From: Gammaproteobacteria bacterium
Lineage (GTDB): Bacteria; Pseudomonadota; Gammaproteobacteria; UBA6429; Thiohalophilaceae
NCBI GenBank assembly: GCA_022712915.1
Contig: JAFLJQ010000060.1
Span: forward strand, 1 to 63,542
Length of the DNA: 63,542 nt
Direction of reading: 5' to 3'
In this document: piece after piece, positions 34,523 through 43,456 of the stretch
How the letters are laid out: each line of letters opens with the position of its first letter
Numbering within the stretch: position 1 is the stretch's first letter
Position numbers and translations under genes: made by a program
The notes under the pieces: generated by a model
What the model saw: only the letters and a program-made list of their open reading frames with translations
Database searches by the model: none
Told to the model about the DNA's origin: nothing

Positions 34523-36553
34523 TTATAGTTGTTGCCATTCTTTATCGGCAGCAAAGCGTGGGCCGTGTCGATGTTCGAGTTGATCCAGTAATTTGATGAG
34601 TTGATCTTTGCCCCGGCTGTCAATGTATTGGAATGGCCCACCTCGGAAGGGGGCAAAACCTGTGCCGAAAATTATCCCTCCATCGGCCAAATCTGCATCA
34701 TCAACAACTTTATCTCGCAGACAGGCGACAGCTTCATTAAGTAATCGCATGATCAGGCGATCCTGGATATCAGTTGGGGCCGTGTAATCCTTTGGAATTG
34801 CGGGTTTTACAGGTTTACCTTTTTTAAAGGCATAAAAGCCTTTACCTGTTTTTTTACCGAGATCGCCTTTTTCAACCATTTTGCGCAGGCGATCCGGTAC
34901 GCTGATTTCCATATGTTGTGACAGAATTTCAGCCACGTTCAGACAAATATCCAGGCCAACGGTATCGGCCAGTTCAATCGGTCCCATGGGCATGCCGTAA
35001 TCAAGAGCGGCCTTATCGATTAAGGCCAGAGGGATGCCTTCACCTGCCAGTTCAACTGATTCCATTAGGTAGGGCATCAAAACTCGATTGACCAGGAATC
35101 CCGGTGTACTGGTGACAGGTAAGGGGAGTTTGTTAATCCGACGTGTAAAGGCGGCGGCCATTCTGGAAACATCATTGGAGGTTTTTGGGCAATGAACAAT
35201 TTCTACCAGCGGCATCATGGCAACCGGGTTAAAGAAATGCAGGCCGACTAGTCGTTCTGGTTTTTTTAAAATGGTATTGAGTTCATCCAGGGGGATACTG
35301 GACGTATTGGTGGCGATAATGGCATCTTTCTTCAGCCTGGGTTCAATTTCGGCATACAGGTCTCGTTTGACCTGTGGATCTTCAAATATGGCTTCGATCA
35401 CGATATCCGCTTTTTTCAGACCATCCCCTTTGATATCGGGTATCAGACGATCCAGTGCTGCACGGATAAGGTGCTTATCCTTGAGCCGTTTTTTATATAA
35501 ACCAAAAGCCCGCTTAATGACCTTGGCCAAGGTTTCCATACTGCGATCTTGTAAGGTGACTTTAAAACCATTCAGTGCGCACCATGCGGCAATATCGCCC
35601 CCCATGACTCCTGCACCGATTACATGCACATGTTTGGGGTTGTAGTCACCGGTCTTGCCCAGTGATTTGAGTTGCTCGCTGAGCAGAAATACACGAATCA
35701 GGTTTTGTGCCGTCTTGCCGACGATTAAACCAACAAATGAATTGATTTCTTCCTGTAACATATATTGATGATCGTCATAACAACGAACCCATAGATCGAT
35801 CATTGCAAAAGGAGAAGGGTAGTGTGCTCGGGATGCCTTCTTTTCCACTTTTTTGATTAGTAGTTTGGCAACCCAGGGACGAGCTCGTTTATGATTAAGA
35901 ATGCGATTCCAAAAGGGTAACTTGAAGGGTTTGGGTGCCTTGAATATTACATTACGAGCGGCATTGATGTGGTGACGCTTGGGGACAGCATAATTAACCA
36001 GGCCGATTCTTTTTGCAATACGAGCCGATATATTGCGTCCAGTTAGTATGGCATCCAGACCATTCATAACACCGATTAAGCGGATCATTCGAACTGTGCC
36101 GCCAAAACCGGGATGAATGCCGAGTTTTACTTCGGGCAGGCCCATTTTACATTTTGGGTCATTATCGGCAATACGGTAACGACACGCCAATGCCAACTCC
36201 ATACCGCCACCCAGGCAGAAACCGTGGATCAGGGCCACTGTGGGGCATGATAAATTTTCGATACTGTTGCATATAGAATGACCGAAATTCAGTGCTTCAC
36301 GTGCCTGATCTTCTGTTTTGATTTCGGGGAATTCCTTGATGTCGGCTCCGGCAATAAAGCCACTTTCCTTGTCAGATAGAAACACTACGCCACGAGGTGG
36401 TTTGCTTTCCAGTTCATTAATAATATCTCGTAACTCATGTAATACGTCCTTAGATAAAACATTCGTCGGGCTGTTTTCCTTATCAAAATGCAACCAGACG
36501 ATACCGTCGTTGTCTTGATTGATTTTCCAGTTTTTGTAATTATTATTTGTCAT
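34523..36553 (-). CDS. fadJ: Bifunctional enoyl-CoA hydratase / 3-hydroxyacyl-CoA dehydrogenase (FadJ-like)
   Basis: 676 residues from ATG 36553 (a TTG four codons upstream is open). The N-terminal crotonase domain has AGADIKEF and a GGGMELALACRYR oxyanion block. A linker follows, then the NAD-binding domain with GAGVMGGDIAAW near residue 320, and the HAD C-terminal domains with GLHFFNPV and GFLVNRVL. It performs the second and third steps of beta-oxidation; fadI just upstream encodes the thiolase. Confidence 0.92.
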   Translation of the reverse strand: MTNNNYKNWKINQDNDGIVWLHFDKENSPTNVLSKDVLHELRDIINELESKPPRGVVFLSDKESGFIAGADIKEFPEIKTEDQAREALNFGHSICNSIENLSCPTVALIHGFCLGGGMELALACRYRIADNDPKCKMGLPEVKLGIHPGFGGTVRMIRLIGVMNGLDAILTGRNISARIAKRIGLVNYAVPKRHHINAARNVIFKAPKPFKLPFWNRILNHKRARPWVAKLLIKKVEKKASRAHYPSPFAMIDLWVRCYDDHQYMLQEEINSFVGLIVGKTAQNLIRVFLLSEQLKSLGKTGDYNPKHVHVIGAGVMGGDIAAWCALNGFKVTLQDRSMETLAKVIKRAFGLYKKRLKDKHLIRAALDRLIPDIKGDGLKKADIVIEAIFEDPQVKRDLYAEIEPRLKKDAIIATNTSSIPLDELNTILKKPERLVGLHFFNPVAMMPLVEIVHCPKTSNDVSRMAAAFTRRINKLPLPVTSTPGFLVNRVLMPYLMESVELAGEGIPLALIDKAALDYGMPMGPIELADTVGLDICLNVAEILSQHMEISVPDRLRKMVEKGDLGKKTGKGFYAFKKGKPVKPAIPKDYTAPTDIQDRLIMRLLNEAVACLRDKVVDDADLADGGIIFGTGFAPFRGGPFQYIDSRGKDQLIKLLDQLEHRHGPRFAADKEWQQL

Positions 36554-36567
36554 TAAATATCCCAACC

Positions 36568-37956
36568 CTAAACACGTTCAACCAACATGGCGCCACCCTG
36601 ACCACCACCGATGCAAAGGCTGGCAATGCCTCGTTTGGCATTTTCACGTTCCAGTACTTTTAATAGATGCAACACAATACGTGCGCCACTGGCTCCGACC
36701 GGGTGGCCAATACTGACACCACCGCCATCAACATTTAATATAGATTGATCCAGCTCGCCGAGGGGTTCACTTAGTCCCAGTTCCTGGCTGCAATAGTCTT
36801 TATCTTGCCATGCCGCGAGACAGGCCAGTACCTGAGTGGCAAAGGCTTCATTGATTTCCCAGTAATCAATATCCTTTAAACTGAAATGATGACGCTGAAG
36901 GATCGGTGTAATTGCGTGCACGGGACCTAACCCCATTTGGGCGGGTTCCAGCCCGGCCCAGTTCGAGTCAATAATTTTGCCCAGGATCGGTAGCTTGAAT
37001 TTTTTAACGGCATCTTCGCTGGCCAGGATCAACATCGCAGCACCATCGGTGATCTGGGCACTATTGCCAGCGGTGACACTGCCAAAGGGGCGATCAAATA
37101 CAGGTTTGAGTTTAGCCAGTTTGCTTGGTTCACTATGACGACGGAGTCCATCATCAGCAGCAAAGGCATGGCCGTGCGTATCATAAATGGCTTCTATTTC
37201 ATCCAGGTGTTTTTTATCTTGTGCGGCCGCGAGGCGTTGATGACTTCTCGCTGCGAAATTATCCATTTGTTCACGGGTGATACCGAAACGGTGTGCAATA
37301 TTTTCTGCTGTCTGTCCCATGGACATCCCTATGACCGGATCGGTGAGGCCATGTATTAGTCCTATGACCGGTTTAAAAAATTTCAGACGTAAAGCCAGTA
37401 GAGCCTGGATACGTTGCTTCCAGTTTTTTGCTCCCATCCAGGCACCCAGCCAACCGACCATTTCATTGTTGAGTAATACCGGTGCATAGCTCATTGACTC
37501 TACACCACCTGCCAATACAATCTCGGCTCGACCCAGAGCAATATCTGTTGCGGCGCAGTCAAGGGCTTGCATGCCTGAGGCGCAATTGCGTTGCACGGTC
37601 CAGGCCGGGACATGTTTACCGCAACCTAAACGTAGTGCGATGACGCGCGCAATATTGACTTCATCTGGGCCGGGCATCACACAACCCATAATCACTTCAT
37701 CAATATCTGATGGCTCAAAGGCTTGTCTGGCTAATAGCGGCAGGGCACAGCTAACGGCTAGATCGGCTGCTGGAAAGGGGCCAGGCTTGCCTTTAGCTTT
37801 GAGGAAGGGTGTACGGGAACCATCAACGATATAGACGGTTCGACCATTACTGTATGATGAAGTTTGATTTGTCGCAGGTTTATGGCTGGTTTCCATTGTA
37901 ATGTCCGATGTTGTTGTGGTTTTTTTCTTTTTTACACTTGTTTTTTTCTCTACCAC
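36568..37956 (-). CDS. fadI: Acetyl-CoA acyltransferase (FadI-like thiolase)
   Basis: 462 residues. The nucleophile cysteine is in RNCASGMQALDC, and the second pair is GHPVGASGAR and CIGGGQGGA at the C-terminus. It carries a Lys/Thr-rich extension of about 40 residues before the fold begins at GRTVYIVDGSRTP. GTG 37956 is preferred because AAGGAGG stands seven bases upstream; an earlier TTG overlaps the fadE stop and is too close to that site. Cleaves 3-ketoacyl-CoA in the last beta-oxidation step. Confidence 0.92.
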   Translation of the reverse strand: MVEKKTSVKKKKTTTTSDITMETSHKPATNQTSSYSNGRTVYIVDGSRTPFLKAKGKPGPFPAADLAVSCALPLLARQAFEPSDIDEVIMGCVMPGPDEVNIARVIALRLGCGKHVPAWTVQRNCASGMQALDCAATDIALGRAEIVLAGGVESMSYAPVLLNNEMVGWLGAWMGAKNWKQRIQALLALRLKFFKPVIGLIHGLTDPVIGMSMGQTAENIAHRFGITREQMDNFAARSHQRLAAAQDKKHLDEIEAIYDTHGHAFAADDGLRRHSEPSKLAKLKPVFDRPFGSVTAGNSAQITDGAAMLILASEDAVKKFKLPILGKIIDSNWAGLEPAQMGLGPVHAITPILQRHHFSLKDIDYWEINEAFATQVLACLAAWQDKDYCSQELGLSEPLGELDQSILNVDGGGVSIGHPVGASGARIVLHLLKVLERENAKRGIASLCIGGGQGGAMLVERV

Positions 37957-37958
37957 CC

Positions 37959-40229
37959 TCAAGCCTCCTTACTGAGATTAAATGGAAAATCATCAACTTG
38001 GATTACATCACTGCGTGCGGCTTCGGCCTCACGCATGATTTCTGCTTCTTCCAGAGTAATAATACTCTCTGCCACGCCTTTATCAATCAATCCATCCATA
38101 CCATTAATACCCGCATCAAAATCGCGTGTTGCATTACGCAAGTGTTTCTCAATAGGTTCTGCCTTAATCACTTTTTTCAAGGCGTCTTCCATACGGCCAA
38201 TAGGCTCATCCATTTCTGATGGCGCATACATCCCGGCTGTCAGACGATCACGTGTATCGGAGGGATTTAGAATAATATCGGCCACTTCATGCCCCAGTTT
38301 GTCGCTCGGTTGTGAAAAACACCGGCCCCAGGGGAATACCACCCAGCGCAGAATAAACATCACTGGACGATAGGGCATGTTTCTTAATAATCCTTCCATG
38401 GCTGTCTGGATATTGTATAGCGACTGATCGCAACCCCAGCGCATGAGGGGAACATCTTCTTTAGGGCAGCCATCATCTTTAAAACGTTTTAGCACGGCCG
38501 AGGCAAGATACAGTTCACTTAATACATCACCTAAACGACCAGAGAGTTTTTCACGGCGTTTTAATGAGCCTCCGAGCATCATCAGGGCCATATCTGCAAC
38601 AAGGGCAAAGGCCGAACTCATGCGGGTCAGTTTTTGGTAATAACGACGAGTGGGTCCTTTGCCCGGAGAAGGGATAAGGTAGCCACCGGTTAGACCGTGG
38701 AACAGGGAACGCCAGAAATTACGCATGACAAAATAGACATGGGCTGTAAAGGCACGATCAAATTTATATAGTGAAACTTTGTGATCGACCTCGGCCATGG
38801 CTTCCATTTCCTGGAAGATATAAGGATGGCTGCGGATTGCCCCTTGACCAAATATGATCATGCTGCGAGTCAGAATATTTGCCCCTTCCACGGTGATGCT
38901 GATGGGCAAGGCCTGATAAACACGGCCTATGGTGTTACGTGGGCCGAGACAGATACCGGCTCCACCTTGCACATCCATGGCATCATTGACGATACGTCGC
39001 ATGCCTTCTGTTAAATGGTATTTAACGATGGCTGAAATGACGGAGGGTTTTTCACCCATGTCCAGCGCACTTAGGGTCAGTGTTCTTGCAGCGTCCAGGG
39101 TATACGTCGTACCGGCAATGCGGGCCAGGGCCTCCTCTACACCTTCAAAACGGCCGATGGGCATTTTGAATTGACGGCGTACACGGGAATAGGCACCGAC
39201 GACACGACTACACAGTTTACCCGCTCCGACACTTAGTGCAGGTAATGAGATAGAGCGACCATCAGATAGGCATTCCATCAACATGCGCCAACCCTGTCCA
39301 ACGCGATCCGGTCCACCGATGACCCAGTCCATAGGGATAAACACGTCTTTACCCCAGTTTGGGCCATTCATAAATACCATGTTAAGGGGCATGTGGCGTC
39401 GGCCAATATTAACGCCAGGGTGATCTGTGGGGATTAAGGCTAGAGTAATACCAAGATTTTCCGTCTCACCCATCAGGTGATCGGGGTCATATAGTTTAAA
39501 GGCCATACCCAGAAGGGTCGCAACAGGGCCCAGTGTGATATAGCGTTTGTTCCAGGTCAGTTTGATACCCAGCACGTCCTTTTTACCATCATAGTCCTGT
39601 TTACAGGCGATACCGTAATCGGGAATCGAGCCTGCGTCACTGCCGGCATCCGGTGCGGTGAGGGCAAAACAGGGGATCTCTTGCCCCTTGGCAAGACGCG
39701 GCAAATAATGATCCTTTTGTTCCTCTGTGCCGTATTCCAGGATTAGTTTGCCAGGTCCCAGTGAGTTAGGCACCATAACCGAGACTGCGGCTGAAATACT
39801 GCGGGTGGCGATCTTCATCACTACGGCAGAGTGAGCCAGATTAGAATAATCCAGCCCACCGTACTTCTTGGGGATGATCATGCTAAGAAAGCCATTGTCT
39901 CTTATAAACTGCCAGGCCTCTTGCGGCATATCAAAATCTTCATTGGTGATTTTCCAGTCATCAAGTATTTTACAAAGCTGTTCGACGGGTCCATCAACAT
40001 AGGCTTGTTCTTCTGGATTGAGTTTGGAAGGTGGGACATCAAGCAGTTTCTTCCATTTGGGTTTGCCGCTAAACAATTCTCCATCCCACCAGACTGAACC
40101 TGAATCGATTGCTTCACGCTCAGTTTGTGACATGGAAGGGGTTACCTTCTTAAAAAGCTTGAGTAGTGGTCCACTGATCCACTTGAGCTTAAGGCTGTCA
40201 TTATTGTTGTTTTGGCTTTGATCATCCAT
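37959..40229 (-). CDS. fadE: Acyl-CoA dehydrogenase (FadE-like)
   Basis: 756 residues, near the size of FadE (814 in E. coli). Acyl-CoA dehydrogenase core about 100-480 (FALTAPDAGSDAGSIPD, MDVQGGAGICLGPRNTIG) followed by the DUF1974 C-terminal region. It oxidises acyl-CoA to enoyl-CoA with FAD, feeding electrons to ETF. First of the fadE-fadI-fadJ-ligase-thioesterase set; its stop overlaps the alternative fadI start. Confidence 0.93.
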   Translation of the reverse strand: MDDQSQNNNNDSLKLKWISGPLLKLFKKVTPSMSQTEREAIDSGSVWWDGELFSGKPKWKKLLDVPPSKLNPEEQAYVDGPVEQLCKILDDWKITNEDFDMPQEAWQFIRDNGFLSMIIPKKYGGLDYSNLAHSAVVMKIATRSISAAVSVMVPNSLGPGKLILEYGTEEQKDHYLPRLAKGQEIPCFALTAPDAGSDAGSIPDYGIACKQDYDGKKDVLGIKLTWNKRYITLGPVATLLGMAFKLYDPDHLMGETENLGITLALIPTDHPGVNIGRRHMPLNMVFMNGPNWGKDVFIPMDWVIGGPDRVGQGWRMLMECLSDGRSISLPALSVGAGKLCSRVVGAYSRVRRQFKMPIGRFEGVEEALARIAGTTYTLDAARTLTLSALDMGEKPSVISAIVKYHLTEGMRRIVNDAMDVQGGAGICLGPRNTIGRVYQALPISITVEGANILTRSMIIFGQGAIRSHPYIFQEMEAMAEVDHKVSLYKFDRAFTAHVYFVMRNFWRSLFHGLTGGYLIPSPGKGPTRRYYQKLTRMSSAFALVADMALMMLGGSLKRREKLSGRLGDVLSELYLASAVLKRFKDDGCPKEDVPLMRWGCDQSLYNIQTAMEGLLRNMPYRPVMFILRWVVFPWGRCFSQPSDKLGHEVADIILNPSDTRDRLTAGMYAPSEMDEPIGRMEDALKKVIKAEPIEKHLRNATRDFDAGINGMDGLIDKGVAESIITLEEAEIMREAEAARSDVIQVDDFPFNLSKEA

Positions 40230-40252
40230 ACTCGTTATCCTTACATAAAATA

Positions 40253-41215
40253 TTAGTTTGACTGATGTTTCTTTTGCTTGGTCGTCAGATTGGTCGATGT
40301 TTCATTTTCGGTAGAGATATTAGATTTGACAGTCTTATAATCTGGAAATTCACTGTTATCCGTTAATTCTATCGGCTCATGTGAGATCTTGGTATAGCAA
40401 TTATTCAGGTCATTACAATAGACGTCTTCTTTTTCCCATGGCAGACGTTTATAAATGCTGACATCGTCTAATCCAAAAAACGGAAATTTGATAATATCGA
40501 AATAGGGTGAATAGTCAAAATCCTTGGGTGTATACAAACGCGGATTGCGTTGGAACAAACGAATCTTTCCATCCTTGGTTTTTTCAGCAAAGGGCAGGAT
40601 AGGAAATTTTACTGAGTGAAAGGCCTCGGCTATCATGGTGGAGCATACTGTACGCGTAGGTTTACCAGGATTTTTGGCGAACAGGCTGGAACGCCAACGG
40701 CGTGGCAAAAAAGAATAAGGGAACATAAATCTCATTAAATCGAGTACTTGCCGTACATCATAATCAAGCCCAACCTGTTCTACTGCATAGTTAATGACTT
40801 GTTGTGCATCAAAAGGAGACAAATTCTTGGGCCGGCAAATACGAATATGCTCTTCTTTATATTTTTTTACTGGACTGACAATGGTGCCTTTACCCAACTC
40901 AGCTTCAATGATGAGCTGTTCATTCGGATCGCCATCATAGTGCGCCTTGACCTTATCGCGAGTGATCGTATCTTCGATATCGTATAAGCGGCCTATATAA
41001 AGTACAGCATGGGTCCAGGGACTCTGGGTTGCCAGTTTAATCACTTCAGAGACATGGCTGCGACCCTCATTAAGCAAGACATCGCCGGGTCTTAATTCAT
41101 AACAAAGCCGATCAAAATCATACAAGTGGATGCTATGAGGTGTAGGGCTGACATCTTTCATCAATGCATGAGTGAGCCATTGGCTTAGTGTTCTTCGTAA
41201 ACCGAAAAATTCCAT
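40253..41215 (-). CDS. YiiX/YaeF-like permuted papain amidase (C92)
   Basis: 320 residues from ATG 41215, which has GAGGG five bases upstream; an extra 14 upstream codons are open. The NlpC/P60-like circularly permuted fold shows LRPGDVLLNEG, the histidine in SPWTHAVLYIG, an acidic EAELGKG and the nucleophile cysteine in RTVCSTMIAEAF. No signal peptide or lipobox is seen. Substrates of the family are unknown, but amide or thioester bonds of lipids are suspected. Lying 23 bp upstream of fadE, it may act on an acylated compound. Confidence 0.8.
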   Translation of the reverse strand: MEFFGLRRTLSQWLTHALMKDVSPTPHSIHLYDFDRLCYELRPGDVLLNEGRSHVSEVIKLATQSPWTHAVLYIGRLYDIEDTITRDKVKAHYDGDPNEQLIIEAELGKGTIVSPVKKYKEEHIRICRPKNLSPFDAQQVINYAVEQVGLDYDVRQVLDLMRFMFPYSFLPRRWRSSLFAKNPGKPTRTVCSTMIAEAFHSVKFPILPFAEKTKDGKIRLFQRNPRLYTPKDFDYSPYFDIIKFPFFGLDDVSIYKRLPWEKEDVYCNDLNNCYTKISHEPIELTDNSEFPDYKTVKSNISTENETSTNLTTKQKKHQSN

Positions 41216-41343
41216 TCTACCCTCATTACTAGTGTGCCTTTCTGTAACGAAAAACATCTTTATTCTTACTTGAATATAGATAATATGAACGATCAGTGCA
41301 GGTTAATTATAATTAATACATCACGGTTTAATATTAATCCACT

Positions 41344-42489
41344 TCACTGAGTGGGTAAGTTATCGGCAAGTTGGATAGCAGACTCAATTTTGTTTAATGG
41401 AGTATAGAAATGAGGGGAATAGCGAACACCACCTCCACGGTCTGCGCACATCACACCCTTGCCCATGAGATGGCTATACAGTTCGGTAGAATGAGCTTTT
41501 TTATGTGAGAACGTTACAATACCGGCATACTGACCGGTCTGGTTTGAGGTGATGGCCTGTAGATTTATACTGTTATCCAGTAAGTCAAAGATTTTTTTCA
41601 CCCGCTTTAAGATGGCCCGTTCAATTTCATCTATGCCCACTTCCAGCAGTAGTGAGACACTGGCCCGTAAGGCATGACATCCCAGCATGTTAGGGCTGCC
41701 ACATTCAAAACGCGCGGCAGTTTGGGCAGGTTGCCAGTCTGTGCGCGAAAAGTCATGGGCATGTTCCACCATATGCCAACCGTATTGATGAAGCTGAAGT
41801 TGATCACGCCATTCAGCACGACAATAAAATACGGCCAACCCTTCCGGCCCCAGCATCCATTTATGACCATCGGCCATCACAAAATCGGCCTGGCAAGCCT
41901 GCACATCAAATTGCACAGCACCAATACTCTGAATGGCATCAACACAAAACAGGATATCGTTTGAACGGCAATGTTGACCCAGGGTATTTAACTCCATTCT
42001 TAAGCCTGAGGCATATTGCACCGAACTGATCGCCAGCAGGCGAGTACGTTCGTCACAAGCATTGATTAAAGCCTGCTCCGGTGTCTCGGCAGATTGCAAG
42101 GAGATCTTTTTAACGACCACCCCATAACGAGCTAATGATTCCCATACAATGGTATTGGAAGGAAACTCCTGATCACTAATGATCACATTATCACCCGCCT
42201 GCCAACTCAAACCATGAGCAACAACGGATAAAGCCTCTGAGGTATTTTTAAGCAGGGCGATGTCATGTTCCGATGGGGCGTTGATCAACTTGGCCAGCAT
42301 AACCCTGAGTTCTGCTTCATGTTTTACCCACTGGAGATAATTTTTTGAACCCATAGTGGCATTTTCTTCGGCAAACTCTATAACAGCCTGTCGAGTGCGG
42401 ATTGGCCAGGGCGAGACGGCCGCATGATTAAGGTAAAGAATGTTCTCGTTTAGTGTGAACTCGGTTTGAATTATTTTTTCAAGTGTCAT
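41344..42489 (-). CDS. Class V aminotransferase-fold PLP enzyme
   Basis: 381 residues of fold type I, subgroup V (cysteine desulfurase / isopenicillin N epimerase-like). Blocks: YLNHAAVSPWP at the N-terminus, the aspartate in FCVDAIQSIGA, and the PLP lysine in DGHKWMLGPEGLAVFY near residue 210. No desulfurase active-site cysteine loop is evident, so an aminotransferase, epimerase or lyase role is more likely. It is alone, divergent from nasT. Confidence 0.85.
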   Translation of the reverse strand: MTLEKIIQTEFTLNENILYLNHAAVSPWPIRTRQAVIEFAEENATMGSKNYLQWVKHEAELRVMLAKLINAPSEHDIALLKNTSEALSVVAHGLSWQAGDNVIISDQEFPSNTIVWESLARYGVVVKKISLQSAETPEQALINACDERTRLLAISSVQYASGLRMELNTLGQHCRSNDILFCVDAIQSIGAVQFDVQACQADFVMADGHKWMLGPEGLAVFYCRAEWRDQLQLHQYGWHMVEHAHDFSRTDWQPAQTAARFECGSPNMLGCHALRASVSLLLEVGIDEIERAILKRVKKIFDLLDNSINLQAITSNQTGQYAGIVTFSHKKAHSTELYSHLMGKGVMCADRGGGVRYSPHFYTPLNKIESAIQLADNLPTQ

Positions 42490-42528
42490 GGTGTGCCTTT
42501 AATCGTTTTTGTTAACCGGCCATTGCAT

Positions 42529-42545
42529 TGAACCATAATGGTGCG
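42529..42545 (+). promoter_or_regulatory. NtrC-like binding site upstream of nasT
   Basis: TGAACCATAATGGTGCG is a dyad matching the NtrC consensus TGCACCA-N3-TGGTGCA at 12 of 14 fixed bases. Its centre lies ~127 bp before the predicted nasT start, a normal enhancer distance for a sigma-54 promoter. Confidence 0.6.
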
Positions 42546-42637
42546 GTTAATGAAACATCATGACCTGTAAAAGAGCATCATAGCGGAGCTCACCTATAAT
42601 GCAACTCTAACTTATTGAATTAGATGAAGTAAAAAGT

Positions 42638-42652
42638 TGGCATCTATCTTGC
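42638..42652 (+). promoter_or_regulatory. Sigma-54 (-24/-12) promoter of nasT
   Basis: TGGCAT-N5-TTGC matches the RpoN consensus (TGGCAC-N5-TTGCA) with exact GG/GC spacing. The predicted start is near 42664. That places the first in-frame ATG (42665) at the start of the transcript, so the ATG at 42692 is the better start. Confidence 0.75.
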
Positions 42653-42691
42653 TTTTAACAGGATATGAATAATCAAGCTGTCGTAATCAAG

Positions 42692-43276
42692 ATGAAAAAC
42701 AAAATTAAAGTGATGTTGGTCGATGAGAATTGCGGACGCTCTGCTGTAGTGGAACAGGCACTGCTCGATAATGGTTATGATGTCGTCGGACGGCTCACCA
42801 CAGAAGAGGATATCCCTCTGGTGCTGCAAAAAATTGAGACTGATGTGGTGATCTTCTCTATGGAATCACCCAATGAAGAAGTCCTCTCCAGTATGCACAG
42901 CATTAATCAATACACCCCAAAACCGGTGGTGATGTTTACCGACAAGAGTGACAGCGCAACTATTGCAAAGGCCGTTAAGGCTGGGGTCAGTGCTTATGTG
43001 GTTGATGGTCTGAATGAAAGTCGCATCAAACCCATCATGGATGTTGCCATTGCCCGCTTTCGTGAATTTCAGGCATTAAAAGAAGAATTAACCCAGACCA
43101 AATTAGACCTGGCCGATAGAAAAATTATCGATAAAGCCAAGGGTATTATTATAAAACAACGTAACTGTAGTGAAGATGATGCCTATAAGGCTTTGCGTAA
43201 ACTGGCTATGGATCGGAACGAAAAAATTGTTAGCGTTGCAAGGAGTGTGATCGAGGTATCTGAACTCTTAGTGTAA
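42692..43276 (+). CDS. nasT: ANTAR-domain antiterminator NasT
   Basis: 194 residues: a receiver-like domain (about 1-115), a coiled-coil helix, then an ANTAR RNA-binding domain (about 135-190, KAKGIIIKQRNCSEDDAYKALRKLAMD). It binds paired hexaloop hairpins and blocks termination. The usual phosphoacceptor position is not Asp: VVIFSMESP has Ser there, so phosphorylation is unlikely and a NasS-type partner should control it. None is adjacent. ATG 42692 is chosen because the sigma-54 start falls at 42664; an upstream ATG (42665) is nearly leaderless. The leader it should act on follows. Confidence 0.88.
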   Translation: MKNKIKVMLVDENCGRSAVVEQALLDNGYDVVGRLTTEEDIPLVLQKIETDVVIFSMESPNEEVLSSMHSINQYTPKPVVMFTDKSDSATIAKAVKAGVSAYVVDGLNESRIKPIMDVAIARFREFQALKEELTQTKLDLADRKIIDKAKGIIIKQRNCSEDDAYKALRKLAMDRNEKIVSVARSVIEVSELLV

Positions 43277-43313
43277 GAAAGCGTAAGAAAAATCAGCAAC
43301 AAAAATTTTTAAA

Positions 43314-43426
43314 GGATATCAGCCAATGGCGGTTTGATATCCTAAAAGAGAGATCAATGTAGATCTCTAACTGGACAAAGGCGTCCGTACCGACTGAGCA
43401 ATCAGTGCTGTACGGACGCCTTTTTA
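43314..43426 (+). promoter_or_regulatory. ANTAR antitermination leader of nrtABC
   Basis: Three elements in order. P1 hairpin 43314-43342: GGATATCAGCC and GGTTTGATATCC around loop AATGGC. P2 hairpin 43349-43368: AGAGATC and GATCTCT around loop AATGTA. Both hexaloops have A at position 1 and G at position 4, the ANTAR signature. Then comes a terminator, 43377-43426, with stem AAAGGCGTCCGTA / TACGGACGCCTTT and T5. With active NasT the terminator is not used and nrtA is transcribed. The architecture matches published ANTAR targets. Confidence 0.9.
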
Positions 43427-43456
43427 TTTGGCTTTATTAATTGTTGGGGAAAAACA

